From CAYJAZ01 sp964369185 (GTDB lineage Bacteria; Desulfobacterota; Desulfovibrionia; Desulfovibrionales; Desulfovibrionaceae): DNA of 64,000 nt. A program made the position numbers and the translations under genes. The stretch is from NCBI GenBank assembly GCA_964369185.1, contig CAYJEN010000002.1, positions 1-64,000 of the forward strand, given 5' to 3'. This document shows, piece after piece, positions 1-8,193 of this stretch. Below the pieces are notes generated by a model. It saw only the letters and a program-made list of their open reading frames with translations, ran no database searches and was not told the DNA's origin. Positions within the stretch are counted from its first letter, which is position 1. Each line of letters starts with the position of its first letter.

Positions 1-1301
1 TTAATGCAGGGATTAAAAAAAAGTTTATACCGGCGCAAGTTTTTTTATTTGTTCTCGTATTTTGTTTTGGTCTATACTCTGCTTATTCCGTATATAAAGT
101 AAATGCGATATCTAATAGAGTCTATACGGAGAATCTTACAAATCTTGAAATGCTCAACTCTCTTGTAAAAAGAATGTATGTTTGCCGTGTGCTTGGGCGT
201 GATATTTTATTTCAAACTGATCCTGCTCAAAGTGCTGCTATGTATAAAGATTATGTTGTTGCATTTAAAAAACTTGATGAGAGTATGGAAGGATTTGCTA
301 AACGTTTACAAGGTGAAAAGCTTGAAGAGTTTAATACTATCATTCTAGAAAAAAATAAATATAAAGAAAGCATGCTATTGTCTGCTGATATTCATATGGA
401 AGGCGGTAACTTTGAAGAAGCACTTTACGCTTTGCAGGCAGTAACACCTATTGCAAATACTTTTTTTAGTAGTATTGATAAATATCACGATGAAGAAATC
501 TATACTATGAATAAAACCTTAGATGAGAGTAAAAATACAACGAAAAATATTGTGTTGCTAGTTTTTCTGTTTGGTATACTTGTTTTATGTTCCGTGCATA
601 CAATTATATCTTATTCGACAAATTTCTTTTCTAATCACCTTATTGACCTCTCTAAGGTTTTGTCAAAAATTTCTGAAACCGGAAATATGAAACTACAAAT
701 ACCAATCAGATTTTTTACAAGAGATGAATTTGGTCAGATTGTATCTGTTGTTTCAAAACTAAAAAATGTACTGCAAGAATCTTCTTTTAAGGATAATTTA
801 ACAGAAGGTTACAATGCAACTGCTTACTACTTTGAACTATATGACTATTTTGAAAATGTAGAAAATTTTAAAAACTACAAAAAATTTACATTGGTCATAT
901 TCGATATGAATAACCTAAAAACCATAAATGATACTCAAGGGCACATAACCGGCGATAAAGCTATTATTTTGGCATACTCTATTCTAAGTGAGTCCTTTTC
1001 AGAATATGGAAAGGTTTTTCGTGTAGGTGGAGATGAATTTGTTGCTATTTTGAATAGTCTTGATACAAAAGAAGTCGAAAAAGCAATTTTAAATATGAAT
1101 AATAAAATTAAACAAGCTAATGAGCAAAACTCTTTTAAAATTGGTATAGCTTCAGGATACGGAGTTTTTGATGGTAATACAAAAGAAGAGTTTACAGCTT
1201 TTTATGAAGAAATTGATAGAAAGATGTATCAAAATAAATCTTTCATAAAAATGAATAAAGAGAGCGATTCTCATTCTAAAAACAATGATACAATTTTATA
1301 A
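1..1301 (+). CDS. Membrane-bound GGDEF protein (putative diguanylate cyclase), 5' end outside the window
   Basis: The reading frame is open from base 3, so the gene starts before the window; the ATG at 150 is internal. The visible part begins with a hydrophobic segment (bases 33-110) read as the first membrane helix. A helical, probably periplasmic sensor region follows, then a second membrane helix (about 540-625), a HAMP-like linker, and a C-terminal GGDEF domain. The active-site motif RVGGDEF is intact near base 1025, and the upstream FDMNN segment carries the conserved Asp. GGDEF domains make cyclic di-GMP from two GTP. The usual RxxD inhibitory site five residues before GGDEF is not visible (SEYG stands there), so product inhibition at that site is not expected. 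The sensed signal is unknown. The gene ends in a strong hairpin. Confidence 0.88.
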   Translation, partial: NAGIKKKFIPAQVFLFVLVFCFGLYSAYSVYKVNAISNRVYTENLTNLEMLNSLVKRMYVCRVLGRDILFQTDPAQSAAMYKDYVVAFKKLDESMEGFAKRLQGEKLEEFNTIILEKNKYKESMLLSADIHMEGGNFEEALYALQAVTPIANTFFSSIDKYHDEEIYTMNKTLDESKNTTKNIVLLVFLFGILVLCSVHTIISYSTNFFSNHLIDLSKVLSKISETGNMKLQIPIRFFTRDEFGQIVSVVSKLKNVLQESSFKDNLTEGYNATAYYFELYDYFENVENFKNYKKFTLVIFDMNNLKTINDTQGHITGDKAIILAYSILSESFSEYGKVFRVGGDEFVAILNSLDTKEVEKAILNMNNKIKQANEQNSFKIGIASGYGVFDGNTKEEFTAFYEEIDRKMYQNKSFIKMNKESDSHSKNNDTIL

Positions 1302-1340
1302 TAAAAGGAGAGCAGTTTGAGGTGCACTCCTTTTATTATA
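1297..1340. terminator. Bidirectional hairpin terminator after the GGDEF gene
   Basis: Perfect 14-base arms (1297-1310 and 1327-1340) pair around a 16-base loop that itself contains a further GCA/TGC pairing. An A-run at the left and a T-run at the right let it work in both directions. It separates the GGDEF gene (+) from the convergent unknown gene (-). Confidence 0.8.
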
Positions 1341-1389
1341 TTAGCTTAAACTTATCAGCTTAGCTTGAAGCTATTGATAAATGAAATAG

Positions 1390-1406
1390 CTAGAAACACA
1401 CCCTAG
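1390..1406. repeat. Relic of a MITE terminal repeat
   Basis: The sequence is CTAG, then AAACACACC, then CTAG. It equals the outer end of the MITE-like elements at 2705-2859 and 51578-51732, including the flanking CTAG, with no element body beside it. The second CTAG contains the stop codon of the adjacent minus-strand gene. It looks like an excision footprint or the remnant of a deleted copy. Confidence 0.6.
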
Positions 1407-2296
1407 CATAATTTTGTATTAATCACATTTGTAGAAATAACTTGAATATTTAATCTATGTTCTTCAGTAATAAGTACTAGAGGGTTGATTTCTATTACGA
1501 TTTCTAGTTCTTGCTCAAAAATTTTTGCATCTAGAATAGGCTCATCTTTATTCGTTTGTTTTAGTAATTGGGTAAAAGATAGAGTAATAGAAATATTATC
1601 GTTATCTTTTAAATGAATGCAGGCGGACATATTCTCTACTAAGCCTCTTTTATACACACCACCTTCAGTGCATGGTATGTCAATATCGCTATTTTGGGCT
1701 TGATGTATGTGAAATGCTATGCCGTAGTCTTTTAAGAGAGAAAAAATAAGTGTTTTAGTGGCGTTAATTTCTCTATTGCTAATAGTATCGACTGACTTTA
1801 ATAATTTTGAAAGGCAAGCGCTAACATCTATAATTTCATCGTTTTTAATACCATTTTTAATACCATTAATCTCAGAAATATTAAATGAAGCCTTCTTAGC
1901 TAATTTTGCGAGATAAGAATCTGTTGAAGATTTTGCTTCTGTAGTAGCAAATCCAAGAGATTCTTCTAAAGCCTCAGCAGGAAAGCGATAATTTGAAGGA
2001 TGTGTTGAAAGGACTATATTCTCTTTAGTTGATAATTCAATACATTGCGTAGAGTGTTGTTCTCCTCCTGAAAATCTGTTAATAAGTGACATTATTTTTC
2101 TTATAATAGTAAAAGATGAAGCATCTATTTTCTCAGAATTCTGTTTGGGTTGAGTAAAAAAACTTGTTATACATTCGCTTAATTTTGAGAAATCATTTTT
2201 ATAGTGGCTGTTAGAGGATTTTAGTTCGGTTGATTTAGAGTTTTCACATTTATTTGATGATGTTTCTAATGTATTGCGAAATGATAATTCACTCAT
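1403..2296 (-). CDS. Protein of unknown function, 297 aa
   Basis: I do not recognise this protein. The start is set at the second in-frame ATG because the first (2308) lies within the GGAG ribosome-binding sequence that sits six bases before ATG 2296. There is no signal peptide or membrane segment. The N-terminal 60 residues are rich in Ser, Asn and Lys and look disordered. A short tandem duplication (NGIKNGIKN) lies in the middle. The C-terminal third (from about residue 190) is predicted by eye to be strand-rich and may be a folded domain. The TAG stop lies inside a MITE terminal-repeat relic, so the C-terminus may have been set by an insertion or excision. No function can be assigned. Confidence 0.6.
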   Translation of the reverse strand: MSELSFRNTLETSSNKCENSKSTELKSSNSHYKNDFSKLSECITSFFTQPKQNSEKIDASSFTIIRKIMSLINRFSGGEQHSTQCIELSTKENIVLSTHPSNYRFPAEALEESLGFATTEAKSSTDSYLAKLAKKASFNISEINGIKNGIKNDEIIDVSACLSKLLKSVDTISNREINATKTLIFSLLKDYGIAFHIHQAQNSDIDIPCTEGGVYKRGLVENMSACIHLKDNDNISITLSFTQLLKQTNKDEPILDAKIFEQELEIVIEINPLVLITEEHRLNIQVISTNVINTKLC

Positions 2297-2550
2297 TCTT
2301 AGCTCCATGTTTAATTAGAGTGTTGCAAAGATATTTACTTGAAATCTATTAATATATAAGCAATGAAGCATTTATTATGCCATTAATATAAATATATTGT
2401 TAAAGTAAATAGTTATTTTTATTTCTGACTTAAAGAAATCTTATAGCTGACAATATAGTTGGCAATGTTTTTAAAGTAATAATTTTATCTTTAAAGTAAA
2501 TTTTATTGCTGTTATTAGCTATAATTGCTTAGTTAGAAAGTTAAAATAGA

Positions 2551-2594
2551 AAGTGCCCATAAAATTGTCATTGAAGTAAATTTAATGGGCACTT
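2551..2594. terminator. Hairpin in the 2297-2929 intergenic stretch
   Basis: Arms of 10 bases (AAGTGCCCAT and ATGGGCACTT) are separated by 24 bases. It is not directly behind a gene, so it may be a relic terminator or part of a small transcript. The rest of 2297-2700 is AT-rich and shows nothing else to me; a MITE-like element follows at 2705. Confidence 0.45.
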
Positions 2595-2704
2595 GTAAAG
2601 CTTGTGAGAGAATTTTCCAAACAGAAAAATTATAATTTAAATGACACTTGAAAGCAGGGTGTGGTTCCTTTGTTAATAATAGATAAGACGTTGAAAAAAT
2701 TCAT

Positions 2705-2859
2705 CTAGAATGTGTTTCTAAATTCAAAAAATTTGTGGAATTTTCAACTAAAAGGTATTTTTTATGACGTGTAATGTATCAAAAACATCCATAAACGGAA
2801 TAAAAAATCATCTTTAAGGCAGAAAAACGCAAAAGAATGAATTTAGAAATATATCCTAG
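2705..2859 (-). mobile_element. MITE-like element, copy 1 (155 bp)
   Basis: Its reverse complement aligns along nearly its whole length with 51578-51732 and with the interior of 17921-18086. It is bounded by CTAG at 2705-2708 and 2856-2859 (likely target duplications). The terminal inverted repeats read ATGTGTTTCTAAATTC and GAATTTAGAAATATATCC. The core shared by all copies includes CATTCTTTTGCG, AAGATGATTTTTTA and TTGAAAATTCCACAAA. It has no coding capacity. CTAG target duplication is typical of IS5-family elements, so mobilisation by such a transposase is inferred; none is in the window. Confidence 0.75.
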
Positions 2860-2929
2860 ATATTGAACAGAAGCTATATCTAACTTCTTCAGATTCGAGT
2901 GAGTTCTAATGAATAATTTGCAAGAAATG

Positions 2930-4099
2930 TTACCAACTTAAAGCTTTATGCGCCTCTTTAATTGCTTTTGGAATATTGATTTTTTGAGGGCATCTTTTTA
3001 GACATTTTCCGCAATCAACACATTGAAGAGCAGAGGTGTGATTTTCTTTTAGCACTGTATTATAGAGCCATTTTGCGTTGCTTTCAACGTTTTCATCATT
3101 TATGAAGAGGCTATGTTTATTATAAAGCTCTAAAATGTCAGGAATTTTAATATATCTTGGACAAGGCATACAATAACGGCATGATGTGCAAGAGAATTTT
3201 AACCTTGATTTATAAATCTTTTTTGCTTGTGTAAAACGTGCAATTTCTTCATCTGTCATAGATTTCTCTTCATGATCAGCTGAAATAATGTTCTCTTTTA
3301 GTTGGTCTAAACTGTTCATTCCGCTTAAAACTACACCAACTTCTTCTTGATCGAAGAGCCAACGTAATGCTCTATCCGCTGGTTTTTCAACAGGATAAAC
3401 ATCTTTCCATAAAGCTTCTACGTCTTCCGGCTGTTCTTTTGCTAGAGCTCCACCTTTAAGTGGTTCCATAATTGAAATTCCTAAACCTTTTTTATAAGCT
3501 TTTTTAATCCCCCTTACACCGGCTTGATATTTTTCATCAATGAAGTTGTATTGTAGTTGACAGAAATCCCAATCGTAAGCATCAAGAACTTTATCGAAAA
3601 GAGTATTATCATCATGAAAAGAAAAGCCGATATGCCTTACTCTGCCTTCTTTTTTTAGACGAGAAATAAATTCAAACGCTTTTACTTTTTCATAACGTGG
3701 CAGAGTAGTAATGTTAATATTATGAAGAAGATAGAAGTCAATAACATCAGTTTTGAGTTTTTGGCATTGCTCTTCAAAAATCTGTTCAATAGTCAAAGGG
3801 ATACGATAAAATGTATAAGGAATTTTTGTGGCAATATAGACCTTATCACGAGCATTTAATTCTTCAAGAGCATAACCTAAAATGCCCTCGCTCATACCTT
3901 CATGATAATTAAATCCGGTATCGAAGTAATTTACTCCGTTTGAAATTGCCATGTCAATAATTTCAAGTGTTTGTTTTATATCAATATTTTGATGGTTATG
4001 ATTTCTAAGATCACGTGTTTTGAGAAGAGGGTACCGCATGCAACCTACGCCTAATCTTGAAACTTTTATACCTGTATTACCAAATTCTTTATATTGCAT
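2930..4099 (-). CDS. Aldo/keto reductase with two C-terminal 4Fe-4S motifs
   Basis: This is a COG1453-type fusion of an aldo/keto reductase barrel (about residues 1-290) with a ferredoxin-like tail. The catalytic tetrad is visible as Asp60, Tyr65, Lys92 and His126. The tail carries Cys304/307/310/313 and Cys360/363/366/370, each followed by Pro as in bacterial ferredoxins. It is probably cytoplasmic and could couple NAD(P)H-dependent carbonyl chemistry to iron-sulfur electron transfer; the substrate is unknown. It lies 13 bases behind the paralogous fusion gene, and the two align residue for residue through Cys370, so they arose by tandem duplication. AAGG precedes the ATG. Family assignment is firm, role open. 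Confidence 0.9.
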   Translation of the reverse strand: MQYKEFGNTGIKVSRLGVGCMRYPLLKTRDLRNHNHQNIDIKQTLEIIDMAISNGVNYFDTGFNYHEGMSEGILGYALEELNARDKVYIATKIPYTFYRIPLTIEQIFEEQCQKLKTDVIDFYLLHNINITTLPRYEKVKAFEFISRLKKEGRVRHIGFSFHDDNTLFDKVLDAYDWDFCQLQYNFIDEKYQAGVRGIKKAYKKGLGISIMEPLKGGALAKEQPEDVEALWKDVYPVEKPADRALRWLFDQEEVGVVLSGMNSLDQLKENIISADHEEKSMTDEEIARFTQAKKIYKSRLKFSCTSCRYCMPCPRYIKIPDILELYNKHSLFINDENVESNAKWLYNTVLKENHTSALQCVDCGKCLKRCPQKINIPKAIKEAHKALSW

Positions 4100-4112
4100 A
4101 TGTGAATCCTTA

Positions 4113-6254
4113 TTAAGCTTTAGGTTTTACTTTTGAGCGTTTTTTCTTCTCAACCGAATAGAAAGGCGACATATCATCAGGGAATTTTGGCTCTACACAA
4201 GCTATGCAAATAGAGTTGTCGACACACCAGCTTTCAATACCGTTCCAGTTTCTTAGTGGAGAATCGCACATAGCCATAGGGCCTTTACAGCCAAGCTCAT
4301 AACGACACTTTGACTTGTCGGTAATAACTTTTGACATGGCATCATCGTAAAATTGAGGGAGCCAAGGGCATTCTTTATGTGTGTTTTCACCATAAAAAGG
4401 AAGCGGACGTAAATCTTTATCGAGAATAGATTTAATGCTTTTTATACCGCGTTTCATACCGCTTCTCTTAATTTTATCAAGAGCAATAACGAGCGAACCT
4501 ACCATCCAATCAGGGTGAGGAGGGCAGCCCGGAACATTCATAAGTGGAGTAACAATTCCTTCTTGATCGAAGAATTTTTGTAGTCCCACGCAGTCAGTTA
4601 CAGAACCTTTAGCAGCGGGTATACCGCCGTAAGATGAACATGTGCCAAAACCAAAAACCATAGCAGCGTCAGGGCAGAGTTTATTCAGCATATCAACAAC
4701 AGTATACTCTACGTGATTTGCCTCAGCGACTACGCAGTATTTTCCATTTTCTGCGAGGGGGATAGCTCCCTCAAGAACAACAAAATACTGGCCTTTGAAT
4801 TTTTCAGCAAGCTTAAACATTTTTTCAACGGCACTAGCACCCTCGTTAGCCATTAAAGTTGTATGATAATCAAGGCTTATAATCTTGGTAAGAAGTTCAA
4901 CTATAGATGTATGTGCACTATTTAGAAGGCTTACAGAACAACCTGTGCAACTAGAACCTTGAATCCAGAAAACAGGAGGTCTATCACCTGAAAGAGTTTC
5001 TGCAAGCGCCTTATATGCTTTAGGATTGAACATTGATGATACTCCATAACCGGCAACAACGCCTGTATAGAAATCATCAAAGTTTTGGCTATTGAGTGCG
5101 TTGTCAGCTTCTGCGATAGCTATTGGAATATCGATATTTTGTGGGCATCTACGTACGCAACTATTACAACTTTCACAATGAGATACAGTTGTATTATTCA
5201 TTTTAAGAATACTGTTGTACATAGTTTTTATATTTGCAACAACTTCCCTATCGTTAATGAAAAGGCTATACTTATTATAAAGGTCTAGAATAGCGGGAAT
5301 TCTAATGTGACGAGGACACGGCGCGCAATATCCACAGGAAGTACATGAAAACTTAAGACGTGACTTAAAAATACGCTTTACTTTTACAAAAGAATTTATT
5401 TCTTCAGGAGTCATGGAATCTTCAACATGGTCTGCAGAAGCAATATTTTCTTCTAACTGTTCAAGGCTATTCATACCGCTAAGCACAACAGATACTTCTT
5501 TTTGATTGAAAAGCCAACGTAAAGCTCTGTCAGCATTTTTCTGTTCAGTAGGTGAATTTTGCCAAATACTTTCTATATCTGAAGGCATTTCTTTTGCTAG
5601 AGCACCACCTTTTAGTGGTTCCATTACTATAACACCTAAGCCTTTTTCATGAGCAAGTTTTAATCCTTTTACTCCGGCTTGATAGTCTTCATCAATATAA
5701 TTGTATTGGATTTGACAAAAATCCCAATCATAAGAATTTACTACTTTTGTAAAAAGTGCGTTGTCATCATGGAATGAAAAGCCTAGATGTTGTATTCTGC
5801 CATCTTTTTTTAGTTTAGTAAGAAATTCAAATACCTTTGCTTCTTCATAGCGAGCAAGTGTAAGGTCATTCACGTTATGCAGAAGATAAAATTCGATGTT
5901 ATCTCTTCGTAATCTTTGACATTGTTCTTCAAAAATTTCTTCAAGCGAGAGGTGAAGCCTATGTATATTGTAAGGTAATTTTGTTGCAATATGTACCTTA
6001 TCTTGTGCATTTAGTATTTCAATAGCGTGCCCAAGAATGGTTTCACTCATACCCTCATGGTACATGTGCGCGGTATCGAAATAGTTTACACCTTGAGATA
6101 TTGCCATATCCATCATTTTTATAGTTGCATTTATATCAATACTACGAGGGTTTACAATTGATTCATCGTAAGACTTTAGAAGCGGATAGCGCATACAGCC
6201 AAGCCCTAATCGAGAGAGCTTAACACCTGTTTTTCCTAGTTCTTTATATTGCAT
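4113..6254 (-). CDS. Fusion: iron-sulfur aldo/keto reductase plus [NiFe]-hydrogenase small subunit
   Basis: One uninterrupted 713-residue frame. Residues 1-390 are an aldo/keto reductase with tetrad Asp60, Tyr65, Lys92, His126 and two 4Fe-4S motifs (Cys304-313, Cys360-370). Residues about 410-700 are a [NiFe]-hydrogenase small subunit. Proximal cluster ligands are Cys436, Cys439, Cys539 and Cys577 (in GCPPHPDW). Distal ligands are His626, Cys629, Cys650 and Cys656. Medial ligands are Cys663, Cys683 and Cys686, with an extra Cys677. The twin-arginine signal of periplasmic small subunits is absent, so the protein should be cytoplasmic. A basic tail ends it. No large subunit or maturation gene is in the window. 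It is co-transcribed with the single-domain paralogue. The reductase may feed electrons into the hydrogenase iron-sulfur chain, or the reverse; this is inference. Confidence 0.92.
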   Translation of the reverse strand: MQYKELGKTGVKLSRLGLGCMRYPLLKSYDESIVNPRSIDINATIKMMDMAISQGVNYFDTAHMYHEGMSETILGHAIEILNAQDKVHIATKLPYNIHRLHLSLEEIFEEQCQRLRRDNIEFYLLHNVNDLTLARYEEAKVFEFLTKLKKDGRIQHLGFSFHDDNALFTKVVNSYDWDFCQIQYNYIDEDYQAGVKGLKLAHEKGLGVIVMEPLKGGALAKEMPSDIESIWQNSPTEQKNADRALRWLFNQKEVSVVLSGMNSLEQLEENIASADHVEDSMTPEEINSFVKVKRIFKSRLKFSCTSCGYCAPCPRHIRIPAILDLYNKYSLFINDREVVANIKTMYNSILKMNNTTVSHCESCNSCVRRCPQNIDIPIAIAEADNALNSQNFDDFYTGVVAGYGVSSMFNPKAYKALAETLSGDRPPVFWIQGSSCTGCSVSLLNSAHTSIVELLTKIISLDYHTTLMANEGASAVEKMFKLAEKFKGQYFVVLEGAIPLAENGKYCVVAEANHVEYTVVDMLNKLCPDAAMVFGFGTCSSYGGIPAAKGSVTDCVGLQKFFDQEGIVTPLMNVPGCPPHPDWMVGSLVIALDKIKRSGMKRGIKSIKSILDKDLRPLPFYGENTHKECPWLPQFYDDAMSKVITDKSKCRYELGCKGPMAMCDSPLRNWNGIESWCVDNSICIACVEPKFPDDMSPFYSVEKKKRSKVKPKA

Positions 6255-6456
6255 TATGTATCCTTATTATTTATTAAAGAGATGTGTATTTATCAGAGTT
6301 TATAAAGCACAATAAATATACAATAGTTAATATATTGAAATCAAATTTAATTAATTTTGCACAAATCTAGCATAACAAAAGAAAATAGTCAACGAGGTAA
6401 TAAATAATAGTTTTGATAGTCTATAGATAATATTTTATTGCTTTGTTCACAAAAAA

Positions 6457-6486
6457 AGAGGGAAACTTCAATTGAAGTTTCCCTCT
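6457..6486. terminator. Perfect 30-bp palindrome terminator of the DsrK-like gene
   Basis: Two 15-base arms meet with no spacer (left arm AGAGGGAAACTTCAA) and an A-run stands to the left, giving a U-run on the minus strand. It lies 25 bases after the stop at 6511. The stretch 6255-6456 upstream of the aldo/keto reductase fusion is AT-rich and must hold that operon's promoter, but I cannot pick one out. Confidence 0.85.
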
Positions 6487-6510
6487 TACATTTATAATTC
6501 AGTATAAATC

Positions 6511-8100
6511 TTATTCGTCGCCGAATTTGATGAATCCTGGATTTACTTCGGTCATAGCGTTTACGATAAGTTCAACGATACCACCGTAGTAGATTGAGTA
6601 ATTTTCAGATAGTTTATTCACATCTAAAAGTTCACGGATTTGACCTTTACAGTTAGAGCAAGGCGCACATACGTATTTGTTGATTGATGGATCGATGCAA
6701 TCAGCAAAAGCGTTAGCAATTTGTTCTACTTTCTTACGACCTGTAACCATCATTCTCCAAGGTTCGATATCGTTACGAGTCATGATAGCGAAACCAGAAC
6801 CACCACCACAGCAGTAGTTTTCAGCACCATTTGGATACATTTCACGGAATTGTGGAGCAATTGCGTGTAAGATTTCACGTTGTGGTTTGCTGATACCCAT
6901 TAAACGAGCGATGTTACATGGATCGTGAAGGGTTACTGGGAAGTTGTTACGGCTAGGGTCGAGGCTGATTCTTTTTTCAAGAACGATGTCTCTAAGAAGT
7001 GGGAAACAAGATTCACGTGGAACGTTCAAGTCTCTAGGAAGAACACGGTCAGCGATAACTGTAAGAGCTTTGTGAGCATGGCCACATTCTGCCATTACGA
7101 TTTTCTTTACGCCTAATTTTTTCGCAGCTTGAGCTTGTAATAAAGCTGTACGAGCGAACTGGGCATCATCGTAGAATGTACCGTAGTTGATTGAGTCATA
7201 AGCAGCTAAGTCGCTTGAAAGAGTCCAAGAAAGACCGGCAGCTTCAAAGATCATTGAGAATGCAGCGATGTTGTCAGGCCATGCAATAACTTCACCAGCG
7301 TTGTGGATAAGCATGATGTCTGCGCCCTCAACATCCCAAGGTGTTTTGAATTCGTAACCTGTTTCTTCTGAGAAGTCTTCATCGATAAATTCGATGCTTT
7401 CTTTACAAACGTCACCGCTCATACCTGTTGATGAACCAACTTTAAGCTGGAACATAGAACCTTTTTCGTGCAATTCTTTAGCATACCAACCAAATTCTTG
7501 GCTGAATAATTTACGAATTTCACGAGCAAGCAAACCGTTATCTACTGCAATTGGGCAAACTTGAGCACAACGACGGCAGAGGTTACAACGATAAGATAAT
7601 TCAGCTAAACGAGTAACTGTTTGCCAGTTAAGTTCAAAATCGCCATAACGTAATTTAGCAAAAGGCTCTTTTTTGATGTAGAGCTTGTAAATACGACGGA
7701 AGATTTCTGAACGGAAGTTCGGGCGGTAAGCATCGTGCTGACCAGAAGCTTCATATAAGTGACAAGCATCAGAACATGAGTTACATTGAGCACAGTATTC
7801 TAATGTTGTTTCTAACATAGGACGGAAAGTCCAGTTATTTTCGTCTGTTAATAATTTTTCAAAGCCGCGTAAGAATTTAGCAACGATTTCGTCTTCTTCT
7901 TCTTTAGTTTTAGGAACTGGGATTTGAAGGATTGAAACAGAGTCTAAGTTTGTGCAGAATTCTTCTTTTTGAGCTTCTGTCCATTCGCTCCATTCATGGT
8001 CATGAACTTCAACATGAGGAATAGGCATAAGATTTTTTATGTCTAATTCAATAAGTTGACCTGGTTTAGTAGATATATCAGTAAGTTTCATTTTTTGCAT
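6511..8100 (-). CDS. DsrK/HmcF/TmcB-like iron-sulfur subunit with CCG domain
   Basis: A 529-residue cytoplasmic iron-sulfur protein. Two 4Fe-4S motifs lie at Cys103/106/109/113 and Cys172/175/178/182. Heterodisulfide-reductase-type CCG elements follow: HDPC at Cys395, CCGGGSG at Cys430-431, and Cys478/481/484 near the end. Such proteins sit on the cytoplasmic face of DsrMKJOP, Hmc and Tmc complexes and exchange electrons between the quinone pool or periplasmic cytochromes and a cytoplasmic thiol or disulfide partner. The motif spacing looks nearer HmcF/TmcB than true DsrK. The gene follows the membrane subunit, and AAGGAG sits eight bases before the ATG. No multihaem cytochrome subunit accompanies it. 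Confidence 0.88.
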   Translation of the reverse strand: MQKMKLTDISTKPGQLIELDIKNLMPIPHVEVHDHEWSEWTEAQKEEFCTNLDSVSILQIPVPKTKEEEDEIVAKFLRGFEKLLTDENNWTFRPMLETTLEYCAQCNSCSDACHLYEASGQHDAYRPNFRSEIFRRIYKLYIKKEPFAKLRYGDFELNWQTVTRLAELSYRCNLCRRCAQVCPIAVDNGLLAREIRKLFSQEFGWYAKELHEKGSMFQLKVGSSTGMSGDVCKESIEFIDEDFSEETGYEFKTPWDVEGADIMLIHNAGEVIAWPDNIAAFSMIFEAAGLSWTLSSDLAAYDSINYGTFYDDAQFARTALLQAQAAKKLGVKKIVMAECGHAHKALTVIADRVLPRDLNVPRESCFPLLRDIVLEKRISLDPSRNNFPVTLHDPCNIARLMGISKPQREILHAIAPQFREMYPNGAENYCCGGGSGFAIMTRNDIEPWRMMVTGRKKVEQIANAFADCIDPSINKYVCAPCSNCKGQIRELLDVNKLSENYSIYYGGIVELIVNAMTEVNPGFIKFGDE

Positions 8101-8193
8101 TGCAAATACTCCTTATAGGATTGAATTCAGAAGATTTCTTTTTTATCAGAAAGTATTAAGAAATCTTAGCTAAGGCATAATCTAAATGGAAAA

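Noticed and set aside
7006..7025. parS-like sequence (ATTCACGTGGAAC) inside the DsrK-like gene
   Set aside because: About 12 of 16 positions match the parS consensus, but it lies in coding sequence that is explained by the protein, and other CACGTG sites occur in the window. Not enough support.
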